A stretch of 64,000 nt of DNA from Pseudomonadota bacterium (GTDB taxonomy: Bacteria; Pseudomonadota; Alphaproteobacteria; Rhizobiales; Rhizobiaceae), in the NCBI GenBank assembly GCA_023419535.1, contig JAEZXX010000116.1, forward strand, positions 1 to 64,000, in the 5' to 3' direction. Shown here one piece after another: positions 8,707 through 16,937 of this stretch (position 1 is its first letter; each line of letters starts with the position of its first letter). The notes below the pieces were generated by a model. The model was not told where the DNA came from. It ran no database searches and was given only the letters and a program-made list of their open reading frames with translations. Both the position numbers and the translations under genes were made by a program.

Positions 8707-9510
8707 ATGCCCGACGCCGCCATCCACTTCCGCGACCTGACGCTCGGCTATCGCAGCCACCCGGCCGTCCATCACCTCGACGGCCCGGTCGCGCGCGGCT
8801 CGCTGACCGCCGTGGTGGGCGCCAACGGCTCGGGCAAGTCGACGCTCCTTAAGGGCATCGTCGGTCTTCTGAAGCCGATGGGCGGAGCGGTCGACATCCG
8901 TGCCGGCTCGCGCATCGCCTATCTCCCGCAGCAGTCCGAGCTCGACCGCACCTTTCCCGCGCGCGTCGTCGACCTCGTCTCGCTGGGCCTTTGGCCGCGA
9001 CGCGGCTTCTTCTCCCGCCACACTGCGGACGATCGCGCGCAGGTCGGGCGCGCTCTCGCCGCCGTCGGGCTGGAAGGCTTCGAGACGCGGGCGCTCGACA
9101 CCCTCTCCGGCGGCCAGCTGCAGCGCGCGCTCTTCGCCCGCGTCCTCGTCCAGGACGCCGATCTCATCCTCCTCGACGAGCCCTTCAACGCGGTGGACGC
9201 ACGCACCCTCGTCGATCTCATCGACCTCATCGAGCGCTGGCACGGCGAGAGCCGGACCGTGCTCGTCGTCGTCCACGACCTCGATCTCGTCCGCGCGCAC
9301 TTCCCCGACGCCCTCCTCCTCGCGCGTCGCCCCGTCGCCTGGGGCGAGGCCGTGCAGACCCTGAAGCCGGAGAACCTGCTGCGCGCCCGACGCTTTCAGG
9401 AGGCCTGGGACGAAACCGCGCCCTGGTGCGAGCCGCACGGTCACGGCGATCACCGTCACAACCATGGCGACGGTGCCGGGCACGACCATCCCACCCATCG
9501 GGCGGCCTGA
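8707..9510 (+). CDS. aztA: Zinc ABC transporter ATP-binding protein AztA
   Basis: Cytoplasmic ATPase of a zinc importer, 267 aa. ABC motifs: Walker A GANGSGKST near residue 37, signature LSGGQLQRALFARVL near 135, Walker B LILLDEPFNAVD and the H-loop VVVHDLD. The tail beyond about residue 240 is histidine-rich (HGHGDHRHNH, then HDHPTH), which may bind zinc in the cytosol. The ATG at 8707 is chosen; longer in-frame starts at 8650 (TTG) or 8665 would run through the Zur-like site. The gene heads aztABCD, and aztB begins one base after its stop. Assignment to Azt rather than ZnuC rests on the four-gene context with AztD. Confidence 0.85.
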   Translation: MPDAAIHFRDLTLGYRSHPAVHHLDGPVARGSLTAVVGANGSGKSTLLKGIVGLLKPMGGAVDIRAGSRIAYLPQQSELDRTFPARVVDLVSLGLWPRRGFFSRHTADDRAQVGRALAAVGLEGFETRALDTLSGGQLQRALFARVLVQDADLILLDEPFNAVDARTLVDLIDLIERWHGESRTVLVVVHDLDLVRAHFPDALLLARRPVAWGEAVQTLKPENLLRARRFQEAWDETAPWCEPHGHGDHRHNHGDGAGHDHPTHRAA

Positions 9511-9511
9511 C

Positions 9512-10384
9512 ATGGCGGCCTACGAGCTCCTCATCGCACCCTTCGCAGAGTTCGCCTTCATGCAGCGCGCGCTTCTGGGTGCCGTCATGCTCGCGCTCTC
9601 GGCAGGGCCCATCGGGGTGTTCCTGATGCTGCGCCGGATGAGCCTGACCGGGGACGCGATGGCGCACGCCATCCTGCCGGGCGCGGCCGCCGGCTTCCTC
9701 CTCTACGGACTGCAGATCGTTCCGATGACAGTGGGCGGGCTTCTGGCCGGCGCGCTGGTGGCGCTCGGCGCCGGCGCGGTGGCGCGCCTGACCGTGCAGA
9801 AGGAGGACGCCTCGCTTGCCGCCTTCTACCTGATCTCGCTGGCGCTCGGCGTCGTCCTCGTGTCCTGGCGCGGGTCGAGCGTCGATCTCATGCACGTCCT
9901 CTTCGGCTCGGTGCTGGCGCTCGACACGGCCGCGCTGATCCTCATCGCGCTGGTCTCGGCCATCACGCTCGGGGCCCTGGCCGTCTTCGGCCGCGCCCTC
10001 GTCGCCGAATGCCTCGACCCGCTCTTCCTGCGATCGGTGTCCCGGCTCGGCTCGCCGGTCCACTTCCTGTTCCTTGGTCTCGTCGTCCTCAACCTCGTCG
10101 CAGGGTTCCAGGCGCTCGGCACGCTGCTCTCGGTCGGGCTGATGATCCTGCCCGCGGCCGCCGCCCGCTTCTGGGCGAGCCGCATCGAGACGCTGTGCGC
10201 GCTGGCGGTCGGGATCGGGATCGTCTCCTGCGTCGCCGGCCTCCTGCTCTCCTATCATGCGTCCCTGCCCTCGGGTCCCGCGATCATCCTGTCAGCGGGG
10301 ATCGTCTACGCCCTCTCGGTCCTCGCGGCGCCGCGCGGGATCGTCCTGACCCACCGCCGCGCGGCCTCCCACCGCACCGCCTGA
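9512..10384 (+). CDS. aztB: Zinc ABC transporter permease AztB
   Basis: Integral membrane subunit of the ABC-3 (ZnuB/MntB-like) permease family, 290 aa, with eight or nine predicted helices. Typical features are the N-terminal FMQRALLGAVMLALSAGPIGVFLMLRRMS followed by LTGDAMAHAILPGAAAGFLL, the region that contacts the ATPase. The ATG at 9512 sits one base after the aztA stop; an upstream in-frame start would overlap aztA and add a non-membrane leader. The substrate is inferred from the neighbouring AztC with its metal ligands and from the Zur-like operator. Confidence 0.85.
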   Translation: MAAYELLIAPFAEFAFMQRALLGAVMLALSAGPIGVFLMLRRMSLTGDAMAHAILPGAAAGFLLYGLQIVPMTVGGLLAGALVALGAGAVARLTVQKEDASLAAFYLISLALGVVLVSWRGSSVDLMHVLFGSVLALDTAALILIALVSAITLGALAVFGRALVAECLDPLFLRSVSRLGSPVHFLFLGLVVLNLVAGFQALGTLLSVGLMILPAAAARFWASRIETLCALAVGIGIVSCVAGLLLSYHASLPSGPAIILSAGIVYALSVLAAPRGIVLTHRRAASHRTA

Positions 10385-10406
10385 ACCCGTTCCACCGGAG
10401 TGAGAC

Positions 10407-11333
10407 ATGTCCGCCCGAACGCTCGCCGCTTCAATTTATGTTATAACATCCGCGCTCGCTGCGCCGGTCGCCGCCCAGGAGCTGAACGTCGTCGCGACCT
10501 TCTCCATCCTCGGCGACTTCGCCCGGGAGGTCGGCGGCGAGCGCATCGCGCTGACGACCCTCGTCGGGCCGGACAGCGACGCGCATGTCTACGAGCCGCG
10601 CCCGGCCGACGCCATCGCGGTGGCCCGCGCCGACGTGGTGCTGACCAACGGGCTGCTCTTCGAGGGCTTCCTGACGCGGCTCGTCGAGGCGAGCGGGACG
10701 AGGGCCCGTGTCGCCGAACTGAGCGAGGGCGCCGCGATCCTGGAGGACCCGCAGGGCGGGCACTACCATCACGACGGCGGCAGCTCGACCTTCCACGCCG
10801 CCCCGAACGACCCCCATGCCTGGCAGTCGGTCGCCAACGCCAGGATCTATGTCGGCAACGTCGCGGATGCCTTCTGCGAGGCCGATGAGGACGGGTGCGA
10901 GACCTACCGCGCCAACGCCGCGGCCTACACGGCCGAGCTCGACGCGCTCGACGCCGAGATCCGCGCCGCGATCGAGGACGTGCCGCAGGAACGCCGCGTC
11001 GCGGTGATGGCGCACAACGCGCTGCGCTATTTCGAGGACGCGTACGGCGTGACGTTCCTGGCGCCGCAGGGCGTCTCGACCGATTCGGAAGCCTCGGCCG
11101 GCGACATGGCGGGCCTGATCCGCGAGATCCGCGAGCGCGGCGTCACGGCGGCCTTCGCCGAGAACATCTCCGACTCGCGCCTCGTGGAGCGCATCGCCGA
11201 CGAGGCGGATCTGACGCTTGCCGGCACGCTCTACTCCGACGCGCTGTCGGCCGAGGGCGGCGCGGCGCCGAGCTACCTACAGATGATGCGTCACAACGCC
11301 GAGACGATCAGGGCGGGCCTGACCGCCCGCTAA
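10407..11333 (+). CDS. aztC: Zinc ABC transporter substrate-binding protein AztC
   Basis: Periplasmic zinc-binding protein of cluster A-I, 308 aa, with a cleavable signal peptide ending near APVAAQ (residue 23). The expected three-histidine plus aspartate site is visible: H60 (DSDAHVYEP), H137 (NDPHAW), H203 (AHNALRYF) and D278 (LYSDALS). A short His-containing loop (GGHYHHDGG) lies near residue 117, shorter than the long acidic-His loop of ZnuA. GGAG upstream of the ATG is well spaced. The gene lies between aztB and aztD. A palindrome resembling a compressed Zur site lies within the signal-peptide codons. Confidence 0.88.
   Translation: MSARTLAASIYVITSALAAPVAAQELNVVATFSILGDFAREVGGERIALTTLVGPDSDAHVYEPRPADAIAVARADVVLTNGLLFEGFLTRLVEASGTRARVAELSEGAAILEDPQGGHYHHDGGSSTFHAAPNDPHAWQSVANARIYVGNVADAFCEADEDGCETYRANAAAYTAELDALDAEIRAAIEDVPQERRVAVMAHNALRYFEDAYGVTFLAPQGVSTDSEASAGDMAGLIREIRERGVTAAFAENISDSRLVERIADEADLTLAGTLYSDALSAEGGAAPSYLQMMRHNAETIRAGLTAR
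10438..10449 (+). promoter_or_regulatory. Internal ATGTTATAACAT palindrome in aztC
   Basis: A perfect 12-bp palindrome made of the two Zur half-sites ATGTTATA and TATAACAT overlapping by four bases. It lies 31 bases into the aztC coding sequence, in an AT-rich patch (TCAATTTATGTTATAAC) that encodes signal-peptide residues with rare codons for this genome. It may be a second regulator contact or may lower RNA structure at the start of translation. Confidence 0.4.
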
Positions 11334-11431
11334 TCGCTCCGCCACCTGCTGCGATATCCCGGCGCGCCGCCCCGCGGCCCGCCGGCCGACCCTTCGCGTC
11401 CAAATTCCAACCCTGAAGACCGGAAGCCTCG

Positions 11432-12703
11432 ATGAACCGCACGCTCCTTTCCGCCCTCCTCCTGTCGACGGCGCTGCTTGCGCCCCCGGCGCTCGCAGAC
11501 GAGGCGACCGCCTGGCGCCTCTTCGTCTCCGACCACGAGCGCGGGACCGTCACCGTCCTCGATGCCGAGGACGGGTCCGTCCTCGACACCGTCGAGACGC
11601 AGGGCCCGGCCAGTCTCCACCGCACGAGCGGCGGCGAGACGGTCTTCGCCGTGCAGGGCCCGACCGGTCGCGTCGCCGCGATCGCCAGCGGCATCGCCTT
11701 CGCCGATCACGGCGACCATGCCGACATCGAGATCGGCGAGCCTCGCGCCCTGGACTTTGCGATGGAGGGCGAGAAGCCCGCCCATTTCGTGGAGCGGCAG
11801 GGCCTGATCGCGCAATGGTTCGACGGCGAGCCGCAGGCGCGCTTCGTCAGCGAACGCGGCGTCCTCGACGGGTCGGGCGAGGTCCGCACGATCGATGTCG
11901 GTGCGCCCCATCACGGCGTCGCGGTGCCCTACGCCGACCACGCGGTGGTGACGATCCCGAACCCGGAGGACGCCTCGCAGCGACCGATCGGCGCGCGGAT
12001 CGTCGGCTTCGACGGCGCGCAGGTCGGGCAGGACATCGCCTGCCCGGGCCTGCACGGCTCGGCCGGCTCCGGCAGCCTCTACGCGCTCGCCTGCGAGACC
12101 GGAATCCTCCTTATCTCGGAAGAGGGCGGCGTGCCGGACGTCCGGCACCTCGCCTATCCGGACACGCTGCCCGAGGGCAGTTCCTCCACGCTCATCGGCG
12201 GGCGGGGCCTGCAGTATTTCGTCGGCAATTACGGGCCGGACCGGCTCGTCGTGATCGACCCGAGCGCGGACGGAGCGTTCACGCTCGTCCAGCTGCCCAC
12301 GCGCCGCGTCCACTTCGCCGTCGATCCGATCCGGCCGCGCTTCGCCTATGTGATCACCGAAGACGGGCAGCTGCACCGGCTCGACGTCCTCGACGGCGCG
12401 ATCGCCGGCTCGCTCCGCGTGACGGACCCGTACTCGATGGACGGCCACTGGAGCGACCCGCGTCCGCGTCTCGCCGTCGCGGGCGACGAGATTCTCGTCA
12501 CCGACCCGCTGAAAGGCGTCGTCCACCGGATCGACGCGGAGAGCTTCGAGCCGGCCGGCGAGATCGAAATCGGAGGCCGTCCCTTCAACATCGTCTCGGT
12601 CGGCGGCTCGGGTGCGCTTCATGGCGCTGACGAGGCGCACGGTCATGCGGACGGGCACGGCCATGAGGACGGCGAGGCTCACGACGGCCACGACCACGAC
12701 TGA
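11432..12703 (+). CDS. aztD: Periplasmic zinc metallochaperone AztD
   Basis: Secreted beta-propeller protein, 423 aa, that in Paracoccus denitrificans hands zinc directly to AztC. The signal peptide is residues 1-22 (ALLLSTALLAPPALADE). The body holds repeated blade motifs such as LFVSDHERGTVTVLDAEDG and YVITEDGQLHRLDVLDG. The last 25 or so residues form a His/Asp-rich tail (HGHADGHGHEDGEAHDGH) suited to zinc capture. It is the last gene of aztABCD and is followed by a terminator. The family assignment comes from operon position and fold; no close alignment was possible here. Confidence 0.82.
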   Translation: MNRTLLSALLLSTALLAPPALADEATAWRLFVSDHERGTVTVLDAEDGSVLDTVETQGPASLHRTSGGETVFAVQGPTGRVAAIASGIAFADHGDHADIEIGEPRALDFAMEGEKPAHFVERQGLIAQWFDGEPQARFVSERGVLDGSGEVRTIDVGAPHHGVAVPYADHAVVTIPNPEDASQRPIGARIVGFDGAQVGQDIACPGLHGSAGSGSLYALACETGILLISEEGGVPDVRHLAYPDTLPEGSSSTLIGGRGLQYFVGNYGPDRLVVIDPSADGAFTLVQLPTRRVHFAVDPIRPRFAYVITEDGQLHRLDVLDGAIAGSLRVTDPYSMDGHWSDPRPRLAVAGDEILVTDPLKGVVHRIDAESFEPAGEIEIGGRPFNIVSVGGSGALHGADEAHGHADGHGHEDGEAHDGHDHD

Positions 12704-12710
12704 CGCCCGA

Positions 12711-12750
12711 GGGCTCCTCCAGTCTCGGCGCTGGAGGAGCCCTGCTTTTC
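12711..12750 (+). terminator. Terminator of the aztABCD operon
   Basis: A perfect 12-bp stem GGGCTCCTCCAG / CTGGAGGAGCCC with an 8-base loop is followed by TGCTTTTCTCCT. It lies eight bases after the aztD stop and separates the zinc operon from glpK. Confidence 0.85.
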
Positions 12751-12791
12751 TCCTGTATGAACGCTGGCAAGGCTTTGCGGGAGGAGCATCC

Positions 12792-14279
12792 ATGTCCGGC
12801 TATGTCGTGGCGATCGACCAGGGAACGACCTCCACGCGCGCCATCGTCTTCGACGGCGCTCTGCGCGTCCTGGGCGTCGGCCAGCAGGAGTTCGCCCAGC
12901 ATTTCCCGCGTCCGGGCTGGGTCGAGCACGAGCCGGAGGACATCTGGCGCACCGTTCTGGCCACGGTGAAGGCGGCGCTCGCCGACGCCTCTCTCTCGGC
13001 GCGCGACGTCGCCGCGATCGGCCTGACGAACCAGCGCGAGACCGCCCTCCTCTGGGACCGCGAGACGGGCGAGCCGATCCACCGCGCCATCGTCTGGCAG
13101 GACCGGCGCGGCGCGGACCATTGCCGCCGGCTCGCCCGGGACGGGACCGAGCCCCTGGTGACGGAGCGGACAGGCCTCGTGCTCGACCCCTATTTCTCGG
13201 CCACAAAGCTCTCCTGGCTCCTGGAGAACGTCGAGGGCGCGCGCCGAAAGGCCGAGGACGGGCGCCTCGCCTTCGGTACGGTCGACTCGTTCCTTCTCTT
13301 CAAGCTGACGGGCGGGCGCGTCCATGCCAGCGACGCGACCAACGCCGCGCGCACCATGCTCTTCGACATCTCGCGCAACGAGTGGGACGAGGATCTCTGC
13401 CGCCTCTTCGGCGTGCCGATGGCGGTCCTTCCGGACGTCCTGGATTGCGCGGCCGAGTTCGGCGAGACCGAACCCTCGCTCTTCGGAAGCGCGATCCCCA
13501 TCCGCGGCATGGCCGGCGACCAGCACGCCGCCGTCATCGGCAACGCCTGCTTCACGCCGGGCCTGATGAAGTCGACCTACGGGACGGGCTGCTTCGCCGT
13601 CCTCAACACCGGCGCCGAACGCGTCGCTTCGAAGAACAGGCTCCTCACCACCCTCGCCTACCGCCTGGACGGAACGAGCACCTTCGCCCTGGAAGGCTCC
13701 ATCTTCATCGCGGGCGCGGCGGTGCAATGGCTGCGCGACGGGCTGGGCATCGTCTCGCGCGCCGAGGAGACCGGCGCGATGGCCGAACGCGCACCCGAGG
13801 ACGGACCGATCCTCGTGCCCGCCTTCACCGGGCTCGGCGCGCCCTGGTGGGAGCCGGAGGCGCGCGGCGCCCTCTTCGGCATCACGCGCGCGACGGGCCC
13901 GGACGATCTCGCCCGTGCCGCGCTGGAATCGGTCGCCTTCCAGACCCACGACCTCCTCACCGCCATGCGAAGGGACTGGCCGGGCGCCTCCGACACCGTC
14001 CTTCGCGTCGACGGCGGGATGGTGGCGAGCGACTGGACCATGCAGCGCCTCGCCGACATTCTGGACGCACCCGTCGACCGACCGACGGTGCTGGAGACCA
14101 CCGCGCTCGGCGCCGCCTGGCTCGCCGGGCACAAGGCCGGCGTATGGCCGGATATGGAGGGGTTCTCGAACCTGTGGCGGCTGGAGCGGCGCTTCGAGCC
14201 TTCGATGGACGAGGATCGACGCGCGCGCCGGCTGAACGCCTGGAACGAGGCGATCGGCCGCCTGCTGCCGCAGCGCTGA
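12792..14279 (+). CDS. glpK: Glycerol kinase
   Basis: FGGY-family kinase phosphorylating glycerol to glycerol 3-phosphate, 495 aa, the normal length. Seen near the N-terminus are DQGTTSTRAIVFD (residue 8), WVEHEPEDIW, TNQRETALLWD and WQDRRGAD; later MAGDQHAAVIGNACF, STYGTGCF and VDGGMVASDW complete the ATPase core. The ATG at 12792 gives the standard N-terminus; the longer frame overlaps the aztD end and its terminator. No glpD, glpF or glycerol transporter is adjacent; a LysR regulator follows 31 bases later. Confidence 0.95.
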   Translation: MSGYVVAIDQGTTSTRAIVFDGALRVLGVGQQEFAQHFPRPGWVEHEPEDIWRTVLATVKAALADASLSARDVAAIGLTNQRETALLWDRETGEPIHRAIVWQDRRGADHCRRLARDGTEPLVTERTGLVLDPYFSATKLSWLLENVEGARRKAEDGRLAFGTVDSFLLFKLTGGRVHASDATNAARTMLFDISRNEWDEDLCRLFGVPMAVLPDVLDCAAEFGETEPSLFGSAIPIRGMAGDQHAAVIGNACFTPGLMKSTYGTGCFAVLNTGAERVASKNRLLTTLAYRLDGTSTFALEGSIFIAGAAVQWLRDGLGIVSRAEETGAMAERAPEDGPILVPAFTGLGAPWWEPEARGALFGITRATGPDDLARAALESVAFQTHDLLTAMRRDWPGASDTVLRVDGGMVASDWTMQRLADILDAPVDRPTVLETTALGAAWLAGHKAGVWPDMEGFSNLWRLERRFEPSMDEDRRARRLNAWNEAIGRLLPQR

Positions 14280-14310
14280 GCGCCGGCGTCCCGACGCGAA
14301 AGAGGCCTTC

Positions 14311-15201
14311 ATGCGGCGATCCTTCACCCCGACCCTGTCGGAACTCCAGGCGTTGGTCGCCTGCGCCAAGGAGGGTTCGGCGAGCGAGGCCGCCCGGCGC
14401 CTCGGGCTGACGCAGAGCGCGGTCAGCCGGGCGCTCGCCTCCCTGGAGGCTCGGCTCGGGGTGCGCCTGTTCCACCGCGTGCGCCAGCGCCTCGTCCTGT
14501 CCGACGCCGGACGGGCCATGCTTCGCGACACCGACCGGCTGCTCGGCGAACTCAACGCGGCGGCGCTCACCGTCATGTCCTTCGGCGGCCATGCCGACGT
14601 CCTGCGGCTCGCCGTCCTGCCGAGCTTCGGGGCGAGCTGGCTGATCCCGCGCCTTCCGGCCTTCCGGCGCCTCGCCCCGCATCTGTCGCTCGATGTCGCC
14701 TCGCGGCTCGGCAGCGTCGACTTCGAGCGCGAGCCCTTCGACGCGGCGCTCCAGAGGGCCGAGCTCGCCGGACCGGGCACGCGGATCGTGCCGCTCATCC
14801 GCGAGATCCTGGTCGCGGTCGCCTCCCCTTCGCTCGTCGGTGCGGACGGGCCGCTGCCCGACGAGGCGATCGCGCGCCTGCCGCTGCTCCAGCAGGCGAC
14901 GCGGCCCGAACTCTGGCTCGATTGGTTCCGCGACGCGGGCCTCGACCCGATCACCATCCTGCGCGGGGCGCGGTTCGAGCATTTCGGCATGGTGCTGGCG
15001 GCCGCCAAGGCCGGCCTCGGCGTCGCGCTGGTCCCGGAGGTCGTCGCGGCCGAGCATCTGGCGGAAAAGCGTCTGACCCGCGTCTCCTCGCGCACCCTGC
15101 CCGGGCGCTCGCACTACGCGCTGATCTATCCCGAGCGCAGCGACGGCAGCGCCTCGCTCTCGCTCTTCCGCGACTGGATCGCGGAGACCGCCTCCCCTTG
15201 A
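14311..15201 (+). CDS. LysR family transcriptional regulator (GcvA-like)
   Basis: DNA-binding activator/repressor, 296 aa. The winged helix-turn-helix occupies residues 8-66 (LSELQALVACAKEGSASEAARR, QSAVSRALASLEARLGVRLF). The effector domain resembles the GcvA/AmpR branch, with LPSFGASWLIPRLPAFRRLAP at the start and a conserved hinge. It follows glpK on the same strand, but the gap and lack of other neighbours leave its target open. It converges with the acetyltransferase gene, whose end lies seven bases away. Confidence 0.88.
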   Translation: MRRSFTPTLSELQALVACAKEGSASEAARRLGLTQSAVSRALASLEARLGVRLFHRVRQRLVLSDAGRAMLRDTDRLLGELNAAALTVMSFGGHADVLRLAVLPSFGASWLIPRLPAFRRLAPHLSLDVASRLGSVDFEREPFDAALQRAELAGPGTRIVPLIREILVAVASPSLVGADGPLPDEAIARLPLLQQATRPELWLDWFRDAGLDPITILRGARFEHFGMVLAAAKAGLGVALVPEVVAAEHLAEKRLTRVSSRTLPGRSHYALIYPERSDGSASLSLFRDWIAETASP

Positions 15202-15208
15202 TGCGCCC

Positions 15209-15646
15209 TCAGAAGACCCGTCGGTACTGGACGAAGCCCGAACGATCGGCGATCCGGTCGTAGAGGAGCATCGCGTCCGTGTTGGTCTCGTGCGTCAGCC
15301 AGTGGACGCGCGAGGCGCCCATCGCCCTGGCCTGCGCGTAGACGTGCTCGATCAGCCGGCGACCGAGGCCCTTGCCGCGCCGCTCGCCCTCGACGAACAG
15401 ATCCTGGAGGTAGACGTAGTCTCCGATGGTCCAGGTGGAACGGTGGGCGATGTAGTGCACGAGCCCGACGGGCCGGCCCTCGTCGAGGAGAAGCGCGGCG
15501 TGCATGGGCTCGGCCGGGTCGAGGAGGCGTGCGAATGTCGTGTCGCTGACGTCGCCCGGAATTTGGACTGCGTAGAAGGTCTGGTAGCCGGCCCAGAGTC
15601 GGTCCCAGTCGGCGCGGTCCATCCGGTCGAGGGCTCGTATCGTCAT
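15209..15646 (-). CDS. GNAT family N-acetyltransferase
   Basis: Acetyl-CoA-dependent N-acetyltransferase, 145 aa. The acetyl-CoA pyrophosphate loop is seen as LQDLFVEGERRGKGLGRRLIEHV near residues 88-110, followed by the C-terminal WLTHETNTDAMLLYDRIA, where N and Y are typical for this fold. The ATG at 15646 is chosen because the frame upstream of it is low-complexity arginine-rich sequence. The target (amino acid, antibiotic, protein) is unknown. It is convergent with the LysR gene. Confidence 0.82.
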   Translation of the reverse strand: MTIRALDRMDRADWDRLWAGYQTFYAVQIPGDVSDTTFARLLDPAEPMHAALLLDEGRPVGLVHYIAHRSTWTIGDYVYLQDLFVEGERRGKGLGRRLIEHVYAQARAMGASRVHWLTHETNTDAMLLYDRIADRSGFVQYRRVF

Positions 15647-15725
15647 CGCGTCCGTCCTCCGGCCCGGGGGAATCAGGCAGACGAGGATGATGCGATTCCC
15701 GGGCCGCAGTCGAGCCCCCGACAGA

Positions 15726-15959
15726 TCAGCGCGGGTTCGGAGATGCCAGGAAGGTCTCGTGCGAGCCGTGCGGCCGCTCGAAGGGGCCGACGCCGAAGAC
15801 ACAGGCGAGGATGGTGGCGATCGCGGCCGCGGTGAAGATCGGATCGCGCACCGCGTTCCAGGTCGAGCGGCCCGTCGGGCGCGGACGGAGCGTCCCGGCA
15901 TCGCTCTCGCGCCAGACCGCCGTGCGGTGCCCGATCGCCTGCGATGCCGCTCGCTCCAT
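15726..15959 (-). CDS. Small predicted membrane protein, 77 aa
   Basis: I do not recognise it. The product has an Arg/Thr-rich hydrophilic N-terminal half and one strong hydrophobic segment (FTAAAIATILACVFGVGPF, about residues 40-58), then a short polar tail. The start at 15959 has GAGAG six bases upstream; an ATG at 15989 would add ten residues without a ribosome site. It lies upstream of, and in the same direction as, the acetyltransferase gene, 79 bases apart. Small single-helix proteins like this are common but poorly annotated, so the gene call itself is tentative. Confidence 0.4.
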   Translation of the reverse strand: MERAASQAIGHRTAVWRESDAGTLRPRPTGRSTWNAVRDPIFTAAAIATILACVFGVGPFERPHGSHETFLASPNPR

Positions 15960-16208
15960 GTCCGGTCTCTCGTGCGCGGTTGCGTCCATGAGCCGGAGAT
16001 TAGGCGGCGACCGGGCGCCCCGATAGCAACGCACGTCCAATCGAAGCGGCGGCCGGAGGTCGATTTTGCGTGCGGGGCCGCGATCGAGGTACGCTCTCGC
16101 CGATCCGGGGCGCATCGCCTTCGGCATCGCGACATCCGGCGCGCGGGCGGACCGGCCCGAGGCGACCGGCAGGGCGGCGAGAAAGCCGCGAGAAGGAGAC
16201 TGCCCCGC

Positions 16209-16895
16209 ATGACCATGAGCATACCCACCGTCGCGCCGACGGCGGTGCCGATCGAGGGCTCGGACGAGTCCTTCCCGATCCGCCGCATCTACTGCGTCGG
16301 CCGCAACTACGCGGCGCATGCCCGCGAGTTCGGCCACGACCCGGACCGCGAACCCCCCTTCTTCTTCATGAAGCCCGCCGACACCTACGTCCCGTCCGGC
16401 TCCACGGTCCCCTACCCCCGGGCGACAAGGGACCTGCACCACGAGATCGAGCTCGTCGTCGCGATCGGCAAGGGCGGCACGGACATCGCCGAGGAGGACG
16501 CGCTGTCCCACGTCTTCGGCTACGCCGTCGGCCTCGACATGACGCGGCGCGACCTGCAGGGCGAAGCCAAGAGGATGGGCCGCCCCTGGGAGATGGGCAA
16601 AGGCTTCGACCAGTCGGCGCCGATGTCGCCCTTACGCCGCGCGAGCGAGATCGGCCACCCCGACAGGGGGGCGATCCGCCTGTCGGTCAACGGCACGGAG
16701 CGTCAGTCGAGCGACCTCTCGCTGCAGATCTGGAACGTGCCGGCGACGATCTCCTACCTGTCGCGCTTCATGGAGCTGAAGCCCGGCGACCTCATCATGA
16801 CGGGCACGCCCGAGAACGTGGCGGCCGTCGCCTCGGGCGACCGGCTGGAGGGCGCGATCGAGGGCGTCGGCGAGATCAGCCTCACCTACGCCTGA
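16209..16895 (+). CDS. Fumarylacetoacetate hydrolase family protein
   Basis: Metal-dependent C-C hydrolase of the FAH fold, 228 aa, similar in size and motifs to fumarylpyruvate hydrolase of gentisate catabolism. Seen: YCVGRNYAAHAREFG near residue 29, PPFFFMKPADT, the metal-ligand region HHEIELVVAIG (H-x-E-x-E pattern), GYAVGLDMTRRDLQ, KGFDQSAP and LIMTGTPENV. AGAAGGAGA precedes the ATG. No gentisate dioxygenase or isomerase is nearby, so fumarylpyruvate is only one possibility; related proteins decarboxylate oxaloacetate or act on acylpyruvates. Confidence 0.85.
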   Translation: MTMSIPTVAPTAVPIEGSDESFPIRRIYCVGRNYAAHAREFGHDPDREPPFFFMKPADTYVPSGSTVPYPRATRDLHHEIELVVAIGKGGTDIAEEDALSHVFGYAVGLDMTRRDLQGEAKRMGRPWEMGKGFDQSAPMSPLRRASEIGHPDRGAIRLSVNGTERQSSDLSLQIWNVPATISYLSRFMELKPGDLIMTGTPENVAAVASGDRLEGAIEGVGEISLTYA

Positions 16896-16902
16896 GACTT
16901 TT

Positions 16903-16935
16903 GAACAGGCCGGCGTGGTCATCGCCGGCCTGTTC
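16903..16935. terminator. Hairpin between convergent genes
   Basis: A perfect 13-bp inverted repeat (GAACAGGCCGGCG / CGCCGGCCTGTTC, 7-base loop) lies between the FAH stop at 16895 and the end of the minus-strand gene at 16938. There is no clean T run on either side, so it is a likely but non-classical bidirectional terminator. Confidence 0.6.
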
Positions 16936-16937
16936 GG

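Noticed and set aside
12585..15095. Very long minus-strand open frame antisense to glpK and the LysR gene
   Set aside because: It is rich in Arg, Gly and Ala with no domain; the plus strand carries clear glpK and LysR motifs, so this is a high-GC shadow frame.
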